A stretch of DNA of 13,641 nucleotides from JAGLSB01 sp023135955 (GTDB taxonomy: Bacteria; Bacteroidota; Bacteroidia; Bacteroidales; GCA-2748055), in the NCBI GenBank assembly GCA_030673645.1, contig DAOVIO010000110.1:1-13641 (forward strand). The letters are read 5' to 3'. The notes beneath the pieces are model-generated. The model worked only from the letters and a program-made list of their open reading frames with translations, did no database searches and had not been told where the DNA came from. Below are positions 5,634 to 13,521 of the stretch, piece by piece (position 1 is the stretch's first letter; the number at the start of each line of letters is the position of its first letter). A program made the translations under genes and the position numbers.

Positions 5634-7052
5634 CTAACTAATTCTGTTTATGGATGGTTTCAGATCGCTCAGCGACTCAATCAAAACGGGTTTTCCGGTT
5701 TCAATACTTTTACGAGCAGCTATTCCAATCAAAACAGACATTGCTCCATCACGTAAACCTGCAGAATGCTTGTAAGGATCAGGGGCAGAAGGATTTTTGA
5801 AAATCTTGTCCTGCAACCTGCGGTCACCGCCACCGTGACCACTTTTGGTTTTTGGAACCTTAATAAGTTCATGACCACCCCAATTTTTAGAAACCATTAT
5901 TTCATCGTATTCTGAGACCTCTGATTCAGCATCCTGATCCATTTCTTTTGCATGTAATTCAGCTTGACTTAGAGCTTCTTCTGTTTCCCATGGGATTCCT
6001 TCCCACGCATCAATTCTTCCGTCAAAACCATTAAATGCTATTCTGAAACCTTCGTAGGGTGAATAGGTTGTTAATGAGTAGCTTACGGTAACATTATTAG
6101 CATATTTTATCTGGACAGCCATTTTATCATAAATATCGATCTCTTCTCTAAAAAGGCAATTATCCCTAATATAGCCATCGTGATGTTCATTGGCAACATA
6201 AACATCCATAAGTTCCTTATCTTTTGTAATGTCGAAATAAAATTTACACTTAGTTTTATGATCGCATGTACGACATTTGTCTCCTCTAAAAGAATTGTTT
6301 TTTCCATAATGTTCAAGCCCGCCGTAAGCTGTTACTTCAACCGGATCTGAATCGATAAACCAATTAAGCAAGTCAAAATGATGTGATGCTTTGTGAACAA
6401 GTAAGGTTCCCCCTTTATCTTTCAGTCCATGCCACCTTCTAAAATACGAGGCTCCATGATAAGTATTAAGATACCAGTGAAAATCGACAGAAGTAATCTC
6501 TCCAACCTTTTTCTCTGCAAGGAGTTTTTTAATACCTGAAAACTGGGTTGCCCACCGGTAATTAAATCCCACCATTACTTTCTTATCAGATTTTTTTTCA
6601 GCATCAAGAATTGCCTGCAATTTATTATCATCTGTGGTTAATGGTTTTTCAGTTATTACATCAACTCCCATTTCTAATGATTTTATAACGAATTCGTGAT
6701 GGGTTGAATCTACTGTTGTAACAATAATTACATCAGGTTTTGTTTCCTTTACCATCTTCTCAAAGTCGCTAAAAACCGGACAATTTACACCTATATGTTT
6801 GAGTGCATAATCAAGTCTCCCTGGATTTATATCGCACAAACCCACGTATTCAACGAGATCAGAATAATTATTTACAATAGTTCTACCCCAAAAACCTATT
6901 CCACGGACTCCTGTTCCAACAAGTGCAACTTTCTTTTTTTCTGCTTTTAAGTAATCCAGTGTACTTGCAAATGCAGGTGCAGCAATTAACCCTCCTGTCA
7001 GAAGGCTTGATTTTCCTATAAATTCTCTTCTGTTAAACTTTTTTGTTTTCAT
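5634..7052 (-). CDS. Tat-exported Gfo/Idh/MocA family oxidoreductase
   Basis: A 472-residue NAD(P)-dependent sugar-type oxidoreductase. The N-terminus NRREFIGKSS (7-16) followed by LLTGGLIAAPAFAS is a twin-arginine signal, so the folded, cofactor-loaded protein should be exported to the periplasm. The Rossmann nucleotide loop is GTGVRG (46-51), the family's EKP motif is at 135-137, and HKASHHFD at 220-227 is the usual substrate/metal-site region. Cys260-x2-Cys263-x5-Cys269 in GDKCRTCDHKTKCKFY suggests a small metal or Fe-S site, seen in one subgroup of the family. The C-terminal part contains a long acidic stretch (about 385-405) and HGGGDRRLQDKIF. Members act on sugars, inositols or sugar derivatives, sometimes as redox-dependent glycosidases (GH109-like). 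The substrate here is unknown. It is divergent from the sugar kinase/nucleotidyltransferase operon, suggesting a carbohydrate role. Confidence 0.9.
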   Translation of the reverse strand: MKTKKFNRREFIGKSSLLTGGLIAAPAFASTLDYLKAEKKKVALVGTGVRGIGFWGRTIVNNYSDLVEYVGLCDINPGRLDYALKHIGVNCPVFSDFEKMVKETKPDVIIVTTVDSTHHEFVIKSLEMGVDVITEKPLTTDDNKLQAILDAEKKSDKKVMVGFNYRWATQFSGIKKLLAEKKVGEITSVDFHWYLNTYHGASYFRRWHGLKDKGGTLLVHKASHHFDLLNWFIDSDPVEVTAYGGLEHYGKNNSFRGDKCRTCDHKTKCKFYFDITKDKELMDVYVANEHHDGYIRDNCLFREEIDIYDKMAVQIKYANNVTVSYSLTTYSPYEGFRIAFNGFDGRIDAWEGIPWETEEALSQAELHAKEMDQDAESEVSEYDEIMVSKNWGGHELIKVPKTKSGHGGGDRRLQDKIFKNPSAPDPYKHSAGLRDGAMSVLIGIAARKSIETGKPVLIESLSDLKPSINRIS

Positions 7053-7079
7053 GATTAATAAGATTTATATACAAATTAA

Positions 7080-7087
7080 TACCTTTG
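7080..7087 (+). promoter_or_regulatory. Possible -7 promoter box upstream of the nucleotidyltransferase
   Basis: TACCTTTG matches the Bacteroidota -7 consensus TAnnTTTG exactly. No good TTTG box is found about 19-22 bases upstream, so this is only half of the usual promoter. If used, the leader before the gene at 7211 would be about 115 nt and would contain the 7123-7138 dyad. Confidence 0.3.
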
Positions 7088-7122
7088 AAACGAATTGAAA
7101 AATTTTAGTATTGTTGAAAATG

Positions 7123-7138
7123 TCTGTAATAATACAGA
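7123..7138. promoter_or_regulatory. Perfect dyad, candidate operator in the divergent intergenic region
   Basis: TCTGTA-ATAA-TACAGA is a perfect inverted repeat with 6-base arms and a 4-base spacer. It sits in the 158-bp space between the divergent Gfo/Idh gene (start 7052) and the nucleotidyltransferase (start 7211), where a shared regulator could act. No T-run follows, so it is not a terminator. The binding protein is unknown. Confidence 0.4.
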
Positions 7139-7210
7139 GCATATAATCTAATACTATACCGATGTGTTTATTTATTTCTTAAATTAAAACTGTTAAAATA
7201 ATATTTTTTT

Positions 7211-8116
7211 ATGAAACCGACACTATTAATTCTTGCTGCCGGAATGGGGAGCCGATATGGAAGCATGAAACAAGTTGAAGGCTTTGGACCTTCTGGAGAG
7301 ACCATAACAGATTATTCAATTTTTGATGCCATAAGAGCAGGGTTCGGAAAAATTATTTTCGTGATATCTCCTAAAATGGAAGAAGAATTTGTGTCCTCCT
7401 ATATTAAAAAGTTTCCTGCTGAACTAGAAATTGATTATGTAATTCAGGATGTTAACACCATTCCTGATGGGATAGAAATTTCTCCCGAACGTGTAAAACC
7501 ATGGGGGACCGCTCACGCAGTATTGATGGCTAAATCAAAAATACAGGAACCTTTTGCAGTTATTAATGCCGATGATTTTTACGGAAGGTCTGCATACAGT
7601 ATCATAGCCAATTATTTGATAAGTTCAAGCGAAAATGAGATTGGAGAATTTTGTCTTGCAGGTTATCCTGTCACTAATACCTTAAGCGACCATGGTTCTG
7701 TTTCAAGAGGAGTTTGTGAATTGGATCAGAATGATTTTTTAGTCAATATTGTCGAGCGGACAAAAATAGAAGGCAGTGCCGCAGATATCTTCTATACTGA
7801 AGATGGAAAAGTTTTACCAATTTCTGAGAAAGCAATGGTTTCAATGAATTTATTCGGATTTACTCCGGTTTTTTTCGGCAAAATGGAACAGTATTTTCTT
7901 GAATTCATAAAAGAAAACTCTAAAAATCTAAAAGCAGAGTTTTTTTTACCGATGGTGGTTCAAAGAATGAAAGATGAAAACGCAGCAAGAACAAAAGTCC
8001 TTAGGACAGATGAACAGTGGTTTGGCGTAACCTACAAAGAAGATAGACCTCATGTTCTTCAAATGATAAATAAACTGGTTGCTGAAGGTGTGTATCCTAA
8101 CAATTTATGGGGATAG
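7211..8116 (+). CDS. Sugar-phosphate nucleotidyltransferase
   Basis: A 301-residue GT-A-fold nucleotidyltransferase of the NTP_transferase family. It opens with the signature LILAAGMGSRYGSMKQ (6-21), with the Gly-x-Gly-x-Arg phosphate-binding loop and the catalytic Lys20. WGTAHAVLMA follows at about 98-107, and INADDFYG (118-125) holds the metal-binding acidic pair. The family couples a sugar-1-phosphate with UTP or another NTP to give an NDP-sugar, in the cytoplasm. There is no C-terminal beta-helix, so it is the short form. The next gene, an APH-fold sugar-kinase-like protein, starts 3 nt after the stop, so the two are co-transcribed and probably act one after the other. Substrate and nucleotide specificity cannot be read from sequence. 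Confidence 0.87.
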   Translation: MKPTLLILAAGMGSRYGSMKQVEGFGPSGETITDYSIFDAIRAGFGKIIFVISPKMEEEFVSSYIKKFPAELEIDYVIQDVNTIPDGIEISPERVKPWGTAHAVLMAKSKIQEPFAVINADDFYGRSAYSIIANYLISSSENEIGEFCLAGYPVTNTLSDHGSVSRGVCELDQNDFLVNIVERTKIEGSAADIFYTEDGKVLPISEKAMVSMNLFGFTPVFFGKMEQYFLEFIKENSKNLKAEFFLPMVVQRMKDENAARTKVLRTDEQWFGVTYKEDRPHVLQMINKLVAEGVYPNNLWG

Positions 8117-8119
8117 ATT

Positions 8120-9196
8120 ATGAAAATTGGATCTATTTTCAACAAATTTGAAACGAATTATAGCTTTCTGGATTCTATTGAATTTGGAGATGGGAACATC
8201 CATTCAACCTGGAAAATTAATACCACGGAGGGGAAAAGTTTCATTTTGCAAAAATTTAACGATTATGTTTTTAAGGATCCGATCGGATTGATGAATAACA
8301 TGTCGATTATTAGTGATCACCTGTCTGCAAAAATTGCTAAAAGTGATCTGAAATGGAAATTTCCGGAGTTTTACAGGACAAAAAAGGGCCAGTTTTTCTT
8401 TCGAGATAAAGATGAAGTTTATTGGCGTCTAATGGCATTTATCGATCATGATCCGAATGCCGGAGATAATGAACAAAAGTATTTTACAGCAGGATCTTCA
8501 TATGGGCAATTTATTGAACTCTTATCCGATCTTCCTTCACAGCAGATTATTGAGACTATTCCAAAATTTCATAATTTACCTTTTATTCTGAAAAACTTTA
8601 AACAATCTGTTAAATCGACCTCCAAACAAAATAGAAAAAACGCAGCTTCTGAAATTCAATTTTTCGAGAAGAGAGAAGAAGAACTGTTAATGATTCCTAA
8701 ACTTGCAGAATCAGGGCAAATACCTGTTCGTCTGGTTCACATGGACACCAAATTTGATAATATTCTTTTCGATAATAATGGTATTCCTGTTGCGATTATT
8801 GATCTTGATACTGTTATGCCGGGATTAGTACATTCCGATTTTGGAGATGCAATGCGATCTGATGGGAATGCTACGGCTGAAGATGATCCGGATTTGTCAA
8901 AGGTTAAGTTTAAGATGAATGTTTTTAAGGATTATACTCGTGGATTTGCTTCCTCACTAAAAAAGCTTTTAAGCCCTGCCGAAATTGAAACTTTACATCT
9001 TGCACCTGGATTATTTGCTTATATGCAAGGGGTTCGTTTCCTGTTGGATTATCTTAATGGGAGCAAATATTATAATATCAAATACCCTGAACACAATATG
9101 GTTAGAACCCGCAACCAGATTCGTTTATTTGAGGAAATGAAAAAGAAGGAGAAGATGATGAGAGCGGTTGTGCATTCGGAATTTGGTATATGTTAA
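8120..9196 (+). CDS. APH-fold sugar kinase, NahK-like
   Basis: A 358-residue phosphotransferase of the aminoglycoside/choline kinase (APH) fold. The catalytic loop is HMDTKFDNILF (207-217) with Asp209 as base and Asn214 as metal ligand, followed by IIDLDT (227-232), where Asp228/Asp230 replace the DFG motif. N-terminal GDGNIHSTW (23-31) fits the nucleotide-binding turn of the small lobe. The length and plan are close to N-acetylhexosamine 1-kinase NahK of bifidobacteria, about 359 residues. Bacteroidota relatives are often carried in databases as 'mucin desulfatase' or 'phosphotransferase', names that are probably misleading. The tight link (3 nt) to a nucleotidyltransferase supports the view that it makes a sugar-1-phosphate. 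The substrate is inferred, not shown. The C-terminus is highly charged (EEMKKKEKMM). Confidence 0.82.
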   Translation: MKIGSIFNKFETNYSFLDSIEFGDGNIHSTWKINTTEGKSFILQKFNDYVFKDPIGLMNNMSIISDHLSAKIAKSDLKWKFPEFYRTKKGQFFFRDKDEVYWRLMAFIDHDPNAGDNEQKYFTAGSSYGQFIELLSDLPSQQIIETIPKFHNLPFILKNFKQSVKSTSKQNRKNAASEIQFFEKREEELLMIPKLAESGQIPVRLVHMDTKFDNILFDNNGIPVAIIDLDTVMPGLVHSDFGDAMRSDGNATAEDDPDLSKVKFKMNVFKDYTRGFASSLKKLLSPAEIETLHLAPGLFAYMQGVRFLLDYLNGSKYYNIKYPEHNMVRTRNQIRLFEEMKKKEKMMRAVVHSEFGIC

Positions 9197-9269
9197 TATT
9201 TAAAAAGCGCAATGTTTTTTGACTAAATCCTGGTATCAATAGGCAGCTATTTTCAGTTAATTCCTATAG

Positions 9270-9293
9270 ATAATAATTATAAGCGATTATTAT
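9270..9293. repeat. AT-only inverted repeat between the kinase and galactosidase genes
   Basis: ATAATAAT (9270-9277) and ATTATTAT (9286-9293) pair perfectly around an 8-base loop, TATAAGCG. A T-rich stretch follows on the plus strand, so it could be a weak terminator for the kinase transcript, but an AT-only stem of eight pairs is unstable. The rest of the 148-bp gap shows no clear promoter. Confidence 0.25.
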
Positions 9294-9344
9294 TTTATAT
9301 ATTTATTTCGGTAAATCAGTGTCCTTTATTCTAAATCTTTTTTT

Positions 9345-12300
9345 ATGAAAACATTAAGTTTGGTTACTATCATTTTATCTTTAAGTTTTATGCAAATACA
9401 ATCTCAGGAGCTTAAAGAGTGGCAGGATCCTGATATAGTAGAAGTAAATCGCCTCGATCCACATGCACATTTTTATTCTTTTGAAAATGAGAGCCTGACA
9501 AGAGCAAATGTTCCTGAGGCATCAGAGTTTTATAAAAATCTTAATGGAAAATGGAAGTTTAACTGGTCAAAGAGTCCTTCAGAAAGACCGGAAGATTTTT
9601 ATAAGCCTGAATTTGATGTTAGTAGCTGGGATGAAATCAAAGTTCCTTCAAATTGGGAATTGCAAGGCTATGGGATTCCAATATATATAAATATACCTTA
9701 TGAATGGATCTCAAATCCTAATCCGCCAGAAGTTCCTGTTGAGTATAATCCCGTAGGCTCATATAGAAGAGAGTTTTCTATTCCCGGAAACTGGACTGAG
9801 AGAAAGACTTATATTCATTTTGGTGCTGTTAAGTCTGCTTTCTATCTATGGGTAAACGGAGAAAAAGTAGGCTATAGTCAGGGTAGTAAAACTCCAGCCG
9901 AATTTGACATTACTGAATATGTGAAACAGGGAAATAATACTTTGGCTATTGAGGTATACAGATGGTCAGATGGATCGTGGCTGGAATGTCAGGACTTTTG
10001 GAGAATATCAGGAATTGAGCGGGATGTTTTTCTCTATTCAAAACCAAAAACGCATATTTCTGACTTCTTTGCTAAAGCCGGATTGGTAAATTATTATCAG
10101 GATGGAAGTTTTAACCTGGATGTGGATATAGTAAATTATAATGAAAAAGCGGTAAAGGGAAATTTGGAAATTGAACTTTTCGATGGTGATAAAGTAATCC
10201 TCTCAAAGACCGCTGAGTTCAAAATAAAATCAAACAATAAGGCAAAGATTCAGTTTGAAGATGAGATTAAATCACCAAAAAAATGGACAGCAGAAACACC
10301 AAATCTGTATACTCTTTCTTTTGAGCTTAAGGATAAAGACGGTAATAGTCTGGAATTTATCTCCTCCAAGATTGGTTTTAGAACTTCAGAGATTAAACAC
10401 GGTCAATTATTGGTAAATGGTGTTCCCATTCTGATAAAGGGAGTAAACCGACACGAGCACGATGAGTTTGAAGGACATGTAGTTTCGGAAGAGATGATGC
10501 TGAAAGATATTCAGCTGATGAAACAAAACAATATTAATACGGTACGAACCAGTCATTATCCAAACGATTCGAGGTGGTATGAGCTTTGCGATAAGTACGG
10601 ACTCTATGTTGTTGACGAGGCAAATATAGAATCTCATGGAATGGGATATAAACCTGAAGAGACACTTGGCAACAGTCCAATTTTTAAGAAATCTCATCTC
10701 GACAGGACAATCAGGATGGTGGAAAGAGATAAAAATCACCCTTCAATAATTTTCTGGTCACTAGGTAATGAAGCTGGCGATGGAGTTAATTTCGATGCGA
10801 CTTATGATTGGATAAAGTCCAGAGATCTAAGTCGGCCAGTACAATACGAAAGGGCAGAGGGTGGCCGGAATACAGATATTTTTTGTCCTATGTATCACAC
10901 AATTCCAGCAATGTTAGCTTATGTTGAGAGGTGGCAGGATAAGCCATTAATTCAATGTGAATATGCTCATGCTATGGGTAACTCAACAGGTAATCTAAAT
11001 GATTATTGGACAATAATTGAAAAATACGATCAGTTGCAAGGAGGTATTATTTGGGATTGGGTAGATCAGGGTCTTGCCAAATACACCGATGAAGGAGAGA
11101 AATACTGGGCTTTTGGAGGTGATTTTGAACCTGATGATGTTCCTAACGATGGCACTTTTTGTATCAATGGACTGGTATCGCCCGACAGAACCCCTCATCC
11201 CGGTTTAATGGAAGTGAAAAAGGTTTATCAGTATGTTGATTTTGTACCAGTCGATTTTTCTTTTGATGAGATTGAAGTGAAGAATGAATATTTTTTCACA
11301 AACCTCTCAAAGTTTGGTGTCTATTGGGAATTGGAAGCTGAAGGAGAAGTGCTGCAACAGGGAATGCTTAAGGATCTTGACATTAATCCAGGTGAATCCC
11401 GGATTCTTAGTTTGGGAATGAATCCTTTTCAACCGGATTTAAAAACTGAGTATTTTCTGAATTTCACTGTATTTGAATTTGCTGGAAATGAAATGATTCC
11501 TTCAGGTCATATAGTGGCTTATGAACAATTTGCTGTTCCCACACCCAGCTATAATTATATTCAACAGGAGGATGGTGCATCGAAGGCTGTTATAGAAACG
11601 GAAAGTAATATCAAAGTTGTATCAGGAGAAGTAAACTTTTCCTTTTCGAAAACTACCGGATTCTTAAGTTCTATTATTAAAGATGAAAAAGAATTTCTAT
11701 CTGAATCACTGAGTATAAATTTCTGGAGAGCTCCTATCGAAAACGATTTTGGAAACAATATGCCTGAAAGACAAGGAGTATGGAAGGATGCAGGGAAGAA
11801 TGCTGTATTGAAGGATATTCAGCATGAACAAAATCAGTTGGGATATTATGCTGTAGATGTTGATTATTACCTTCCTGATGTAGATGCTAATTATTATATA
11901 AATTATGAAATAAGTGGCAATGGAGAAATAAAAGTATCTACTTATATGGAGCCTGCAGGAAAAGAAAATCCAAATTTACCGAGATTTGGAATGTCTATGA
12001 CACTTGACGAACAATACAATCAGCTAAGCTGGTTTGGAAGAGGTCCTCATGAAAATTATCAGGACAGAAACTCTAGTACACTGGTAGGCTACTATAAATC
12101 GGATGTGCAAGATCAATATGTCCCGTATATTTCTCCGGAAGAAAACGGATATAAAACAGATACTCGTTGGTTATCGCTGTTAGATAAAACTGGTGAAGGA
12201 TTGTTGTTTGTTGGTGATCAGTTATTAGGGTTCTCAGCATTGCATTATAGCATTGAGGAATTTAATAGGAATTCGCGTGAAGAAAAGCATACAACAGATC

Positions 12301-12488
12301 TAACTCCCTCAACTGATGTCTATCTTAATATAGATTATAAACAAATGGGGGTAGGTGGTGATAATAGCTGGGGAGCAAGACCTCATTCTGAGTATACCTT
12401 ACCATATATGCCTTACGGATATACATTTGTTATAAAAATTCTTAATCAGGGAGATAATATCTGGGAAAAATATAAATCTAATTTTTAA
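9345..12488 (+). CDS. Exported GH2 beta-galactosidase (LacZ type)
   Basis: A 1047-residue glycoside hydrolase family 2 enzyme with the full five-domain LacZ plan (E. coli LacZ is 1023 residues). MKTLSLVTIILSLSFMQIQS is a signal peptide, probably cut after Ser20, so it works in the periplasm or beyond. Then come the jelly-roll sugar-binding domain (about 40-230), an Ig-like domain (about 235-345), the TIM barrel (about 348-640) with NRHEHDEFEGHV (368-379), the acid/base Glu476 in WSLGNEAGDG, and the nucleophile Glu539 in IQCEYAHAMGNS, a second Ig-like domain, and the Bgal_small_N super-sandwich (about 770-1045) with FWRAPIENDFG and WGARPHSEYTLP. It hydrolyses terminal beta-galactosides. It lies 148 bp after the kinase gene in the same direction, which suggests a shared sugar-use role. 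Intact catalytic residues. Confidence 0.95.
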   Translation: MKTLSLVTIILSLSFMQIQSQELKEWQDPDIVEVNRLDPHAHFYSFENESLTRANVPEASEFYKNLNGKWKFNWSKSPSERPEDFYKPEFDVSSWDEIKVPSNWELQGYGIPIYINIPYEWISNPNPPEVPVEYNPVGSYRREFSIPGNWTERKTYIHFGAVKSAFYLWVNGEKVGYSQGSKTPAEFDITEYVKQGNNTLAIEVYRWSDGSWLECQDFWRISGIERDVFLYSKPKTHISDFFAKAGLVNYYQDGSFNLDVDIVNYNEKAVKGNLEIELFDGDKVILSKTAEFKIKSNNKAKIQFEDEIKSPKKWTAETPNLYTLSFELKDKDGNSLEFISSKIGFRTSEIKHGQLLVNGVPILIKGVNRHEHDEFEGHVVSEEMMLKDIQLMKQNNINTVRTSHYPNDSRWYELCDKYGLYVVDEANIESHGMGYKPEETLGNSPIFKKSHLDRTIRMVERDKNHPSIIFWSLGNEAGDGVNFDATYDWIKSRDLSRPVQYERAEGGRNTDIFCPMYHTIPAMLAYVERWQDKPLIQCEYAHAMGNSTGNLNDYWTIIEKYDQLQGGIIWDWVDQGLAKYTDEGEKYWAFGGDFEPDDVPNDGTFCINGLVSPDRTPHPGLMEVKKVYQYVDFVPVDFSFDEIEVKNEYFFTNLSKFGVYWELEAEGEVLQQGMLKDLDINPGESRILSLGMNPFQPDLKTEYFLNFTVFEFAGNEMIPSGHIVAYEQFAVPTPSYNYIQQEDGASKAVIETESNIKVVSGEVNFSFSKTTGFLSSIIKDEKEFLSESLSINFWRAPIENDFGNNMPERQGVWKDAGKNAVLKDIQHEQNQLGYYAVDVDYYLPDVDANYYINYEISGNGEIKVSTYMEPAGKENPNLPRFGMSMTLDEQYNQLSWFGRGPHENYQDRNSSTLVGYYKSDVQDQYVPYISPEENGYKTDTRWLSLLDKTGEGLLFVGDQLLGFSALHYSIEEFNRNSREEKHTTDLTPSTDVYLNIDYKQMGVGGDNSWGARPHSEYTLPYMPYGYTFVIKILNQGDNIWEKYKSNF

Positions 12489-12492
12489 TATT

Positions 12493-12596
12493 ATGGATAG
12501 AAGATCATTTCTAAGAAATTCAAGTATTTCCCTGATTCTACACGTGGAAACTGGATTAAGAGACGCAGGATATTTGCATTAGGGGATAGCTACTAA
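12493..12596 (+). pseudogene. Relic of a Tat-exported protein gene
   Basis: An ATG four bases past the galactosidase stop begins MDRRSFLRNSSISLIL, a clear twin-arginine signal start (RRSFLRNSS). The frame then runs on for only 13 more residues and stops at 12580-12582, giving 29 residues in all. In another frame, starting about 12534, the same DNA reads DSTRGNWIKRRRIFALGDSY and stops at 12594-12596, which looks more like natural protein than chance. I infer that the middle of a gene was deleted, leaving the signal-peptide start and perhaps the C-terminal tail joined out of frame. I do not recognise the parent family. The DMT gene starts 7 nt later. Confidence 0.45.
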
Positions 12597-12603
12597 TTCA
12601 TAA

Positions 12604-13521
12604 GTGAAAAGTTCATCCCTTAATACGGCAATTTTTGCCATTATTGCATGTCTGCTATGGTCTTCAGCTTTTGTTGGGATTAAAATCGGGCTACCGTATA
12701 CAACTCCCCTTCATTTTGCAGGTACCCGATTTTTTATCAGTGGTTTGATGATTCTGCCTTTTACTTGTGGGATTAAAAAGTATATTACTTTTCTTACTAA
12801 GAATATCAAAATTGTTTTAATAATCTCACTATTGAATACCTTTATTCAATATTCTATGTTCTATCTTGGATTAAGCATGGTGCCTGCTGCATTGGCTGCA
12901 ATAATTATTGGTGCAGGTCCTTTGTTTGTAGCTGGTGTAGCTCATTTTATGATGCCAGGAGACAGGATGACCTGGATGAAATTGTTGGCTTTTATATTCG
13001 GATTCAGTGGAATAGTTCTGGTAAGCCTTGGTAGAAATGAATTTAGTGGGATAGCGCAAACCGGATATATGGGAATAGTTTTATTGTTGCTGGTAAATCT
13101 TTCTTCAGGATTCGGTAACGTATTTGTAGCGCGCGATGCAAAGAATATTCCTCCTCTGGTTCTTAGCTCATCTACAATGATTATTGGCGGTGGAGCATTA
13201 TTTTTATTTTCATTAACTGTTGAAGGATTTCATCCCGAAATAAAGCCACTGGAATACTATGCTTCATTAGCTTGGTTAAGCTTTTTGTCTGCAACAGCCA
13301 TTTCAATCTGGTTTATTCTTTTAAAGAGATCTGATGTAAAGGTTTCGGATCTGAATTTTTGGAAGTTTTTGATTCCTGTGATAGGGGCAATTTTAGCCTG
13401 GATTATCCTGCCTGAAGAGGAGATTAGTATTGTAGCTGTGGTAGGAATGAGTATTATTGCTATTTCACTTATTTTGCTGAATATTCTAAAAAGAAGACAA
13501 CTTAGAGATCCTTCCCCTTAG
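12604..13521 (+). CDS. DMT-superfamily EamA-type transporter
   Basis: A 305-residue inner-membrane permease with ten predicted helices in two EamA halves, of the drug/metabolite transporter superfamily. The first helix, AIFAIIACLLWSSAFVGIKI, carries the family's typical LLWSSAFVGIK signature. The second half begins around residue 155 (GYMGIVLLLLVNLSSGFG) and includes the usual acidic/glycine-rich turns; the tail is basic (KRRQLR). The substrate is unknown: members export amino acids, sugars or other metabolites. The start is GTG at 12604, 7 nt after the relic. I see no better ATG in front of the first helix. Its last 20 bp overlap the 3' end of rlmN on the opposite strand, so the two genes converge with no room for a terminator between them. 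Confidence 0.9.
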   Translation: MKSSSLNTAIFAIIACLLWSSAFVGIKIGLPYTTPLHFAGTRFFISGLMILPFTCGIKKYITFLTKNIKIVLIISLLNTFIQYSMFYLGLSMVPAALAAIIIGAGPLFVAGVAHFMMPGDRMTWMKLLAFIFGFSGIVLVSLGRNEFSGIAQTGYMGIVLLLLVNLSSGFGNVFVARDAKNIPPLVLSSSTMIIGGGALFLFSLTVEGFHPEIKPLEYYASLAWLSFLSATAISIWFILLKRSDVKVSDLNFWKFLIPVIGAILAWIILPEEEISIVAVVGMSIIAISLILLNILKRRQLRDPSP

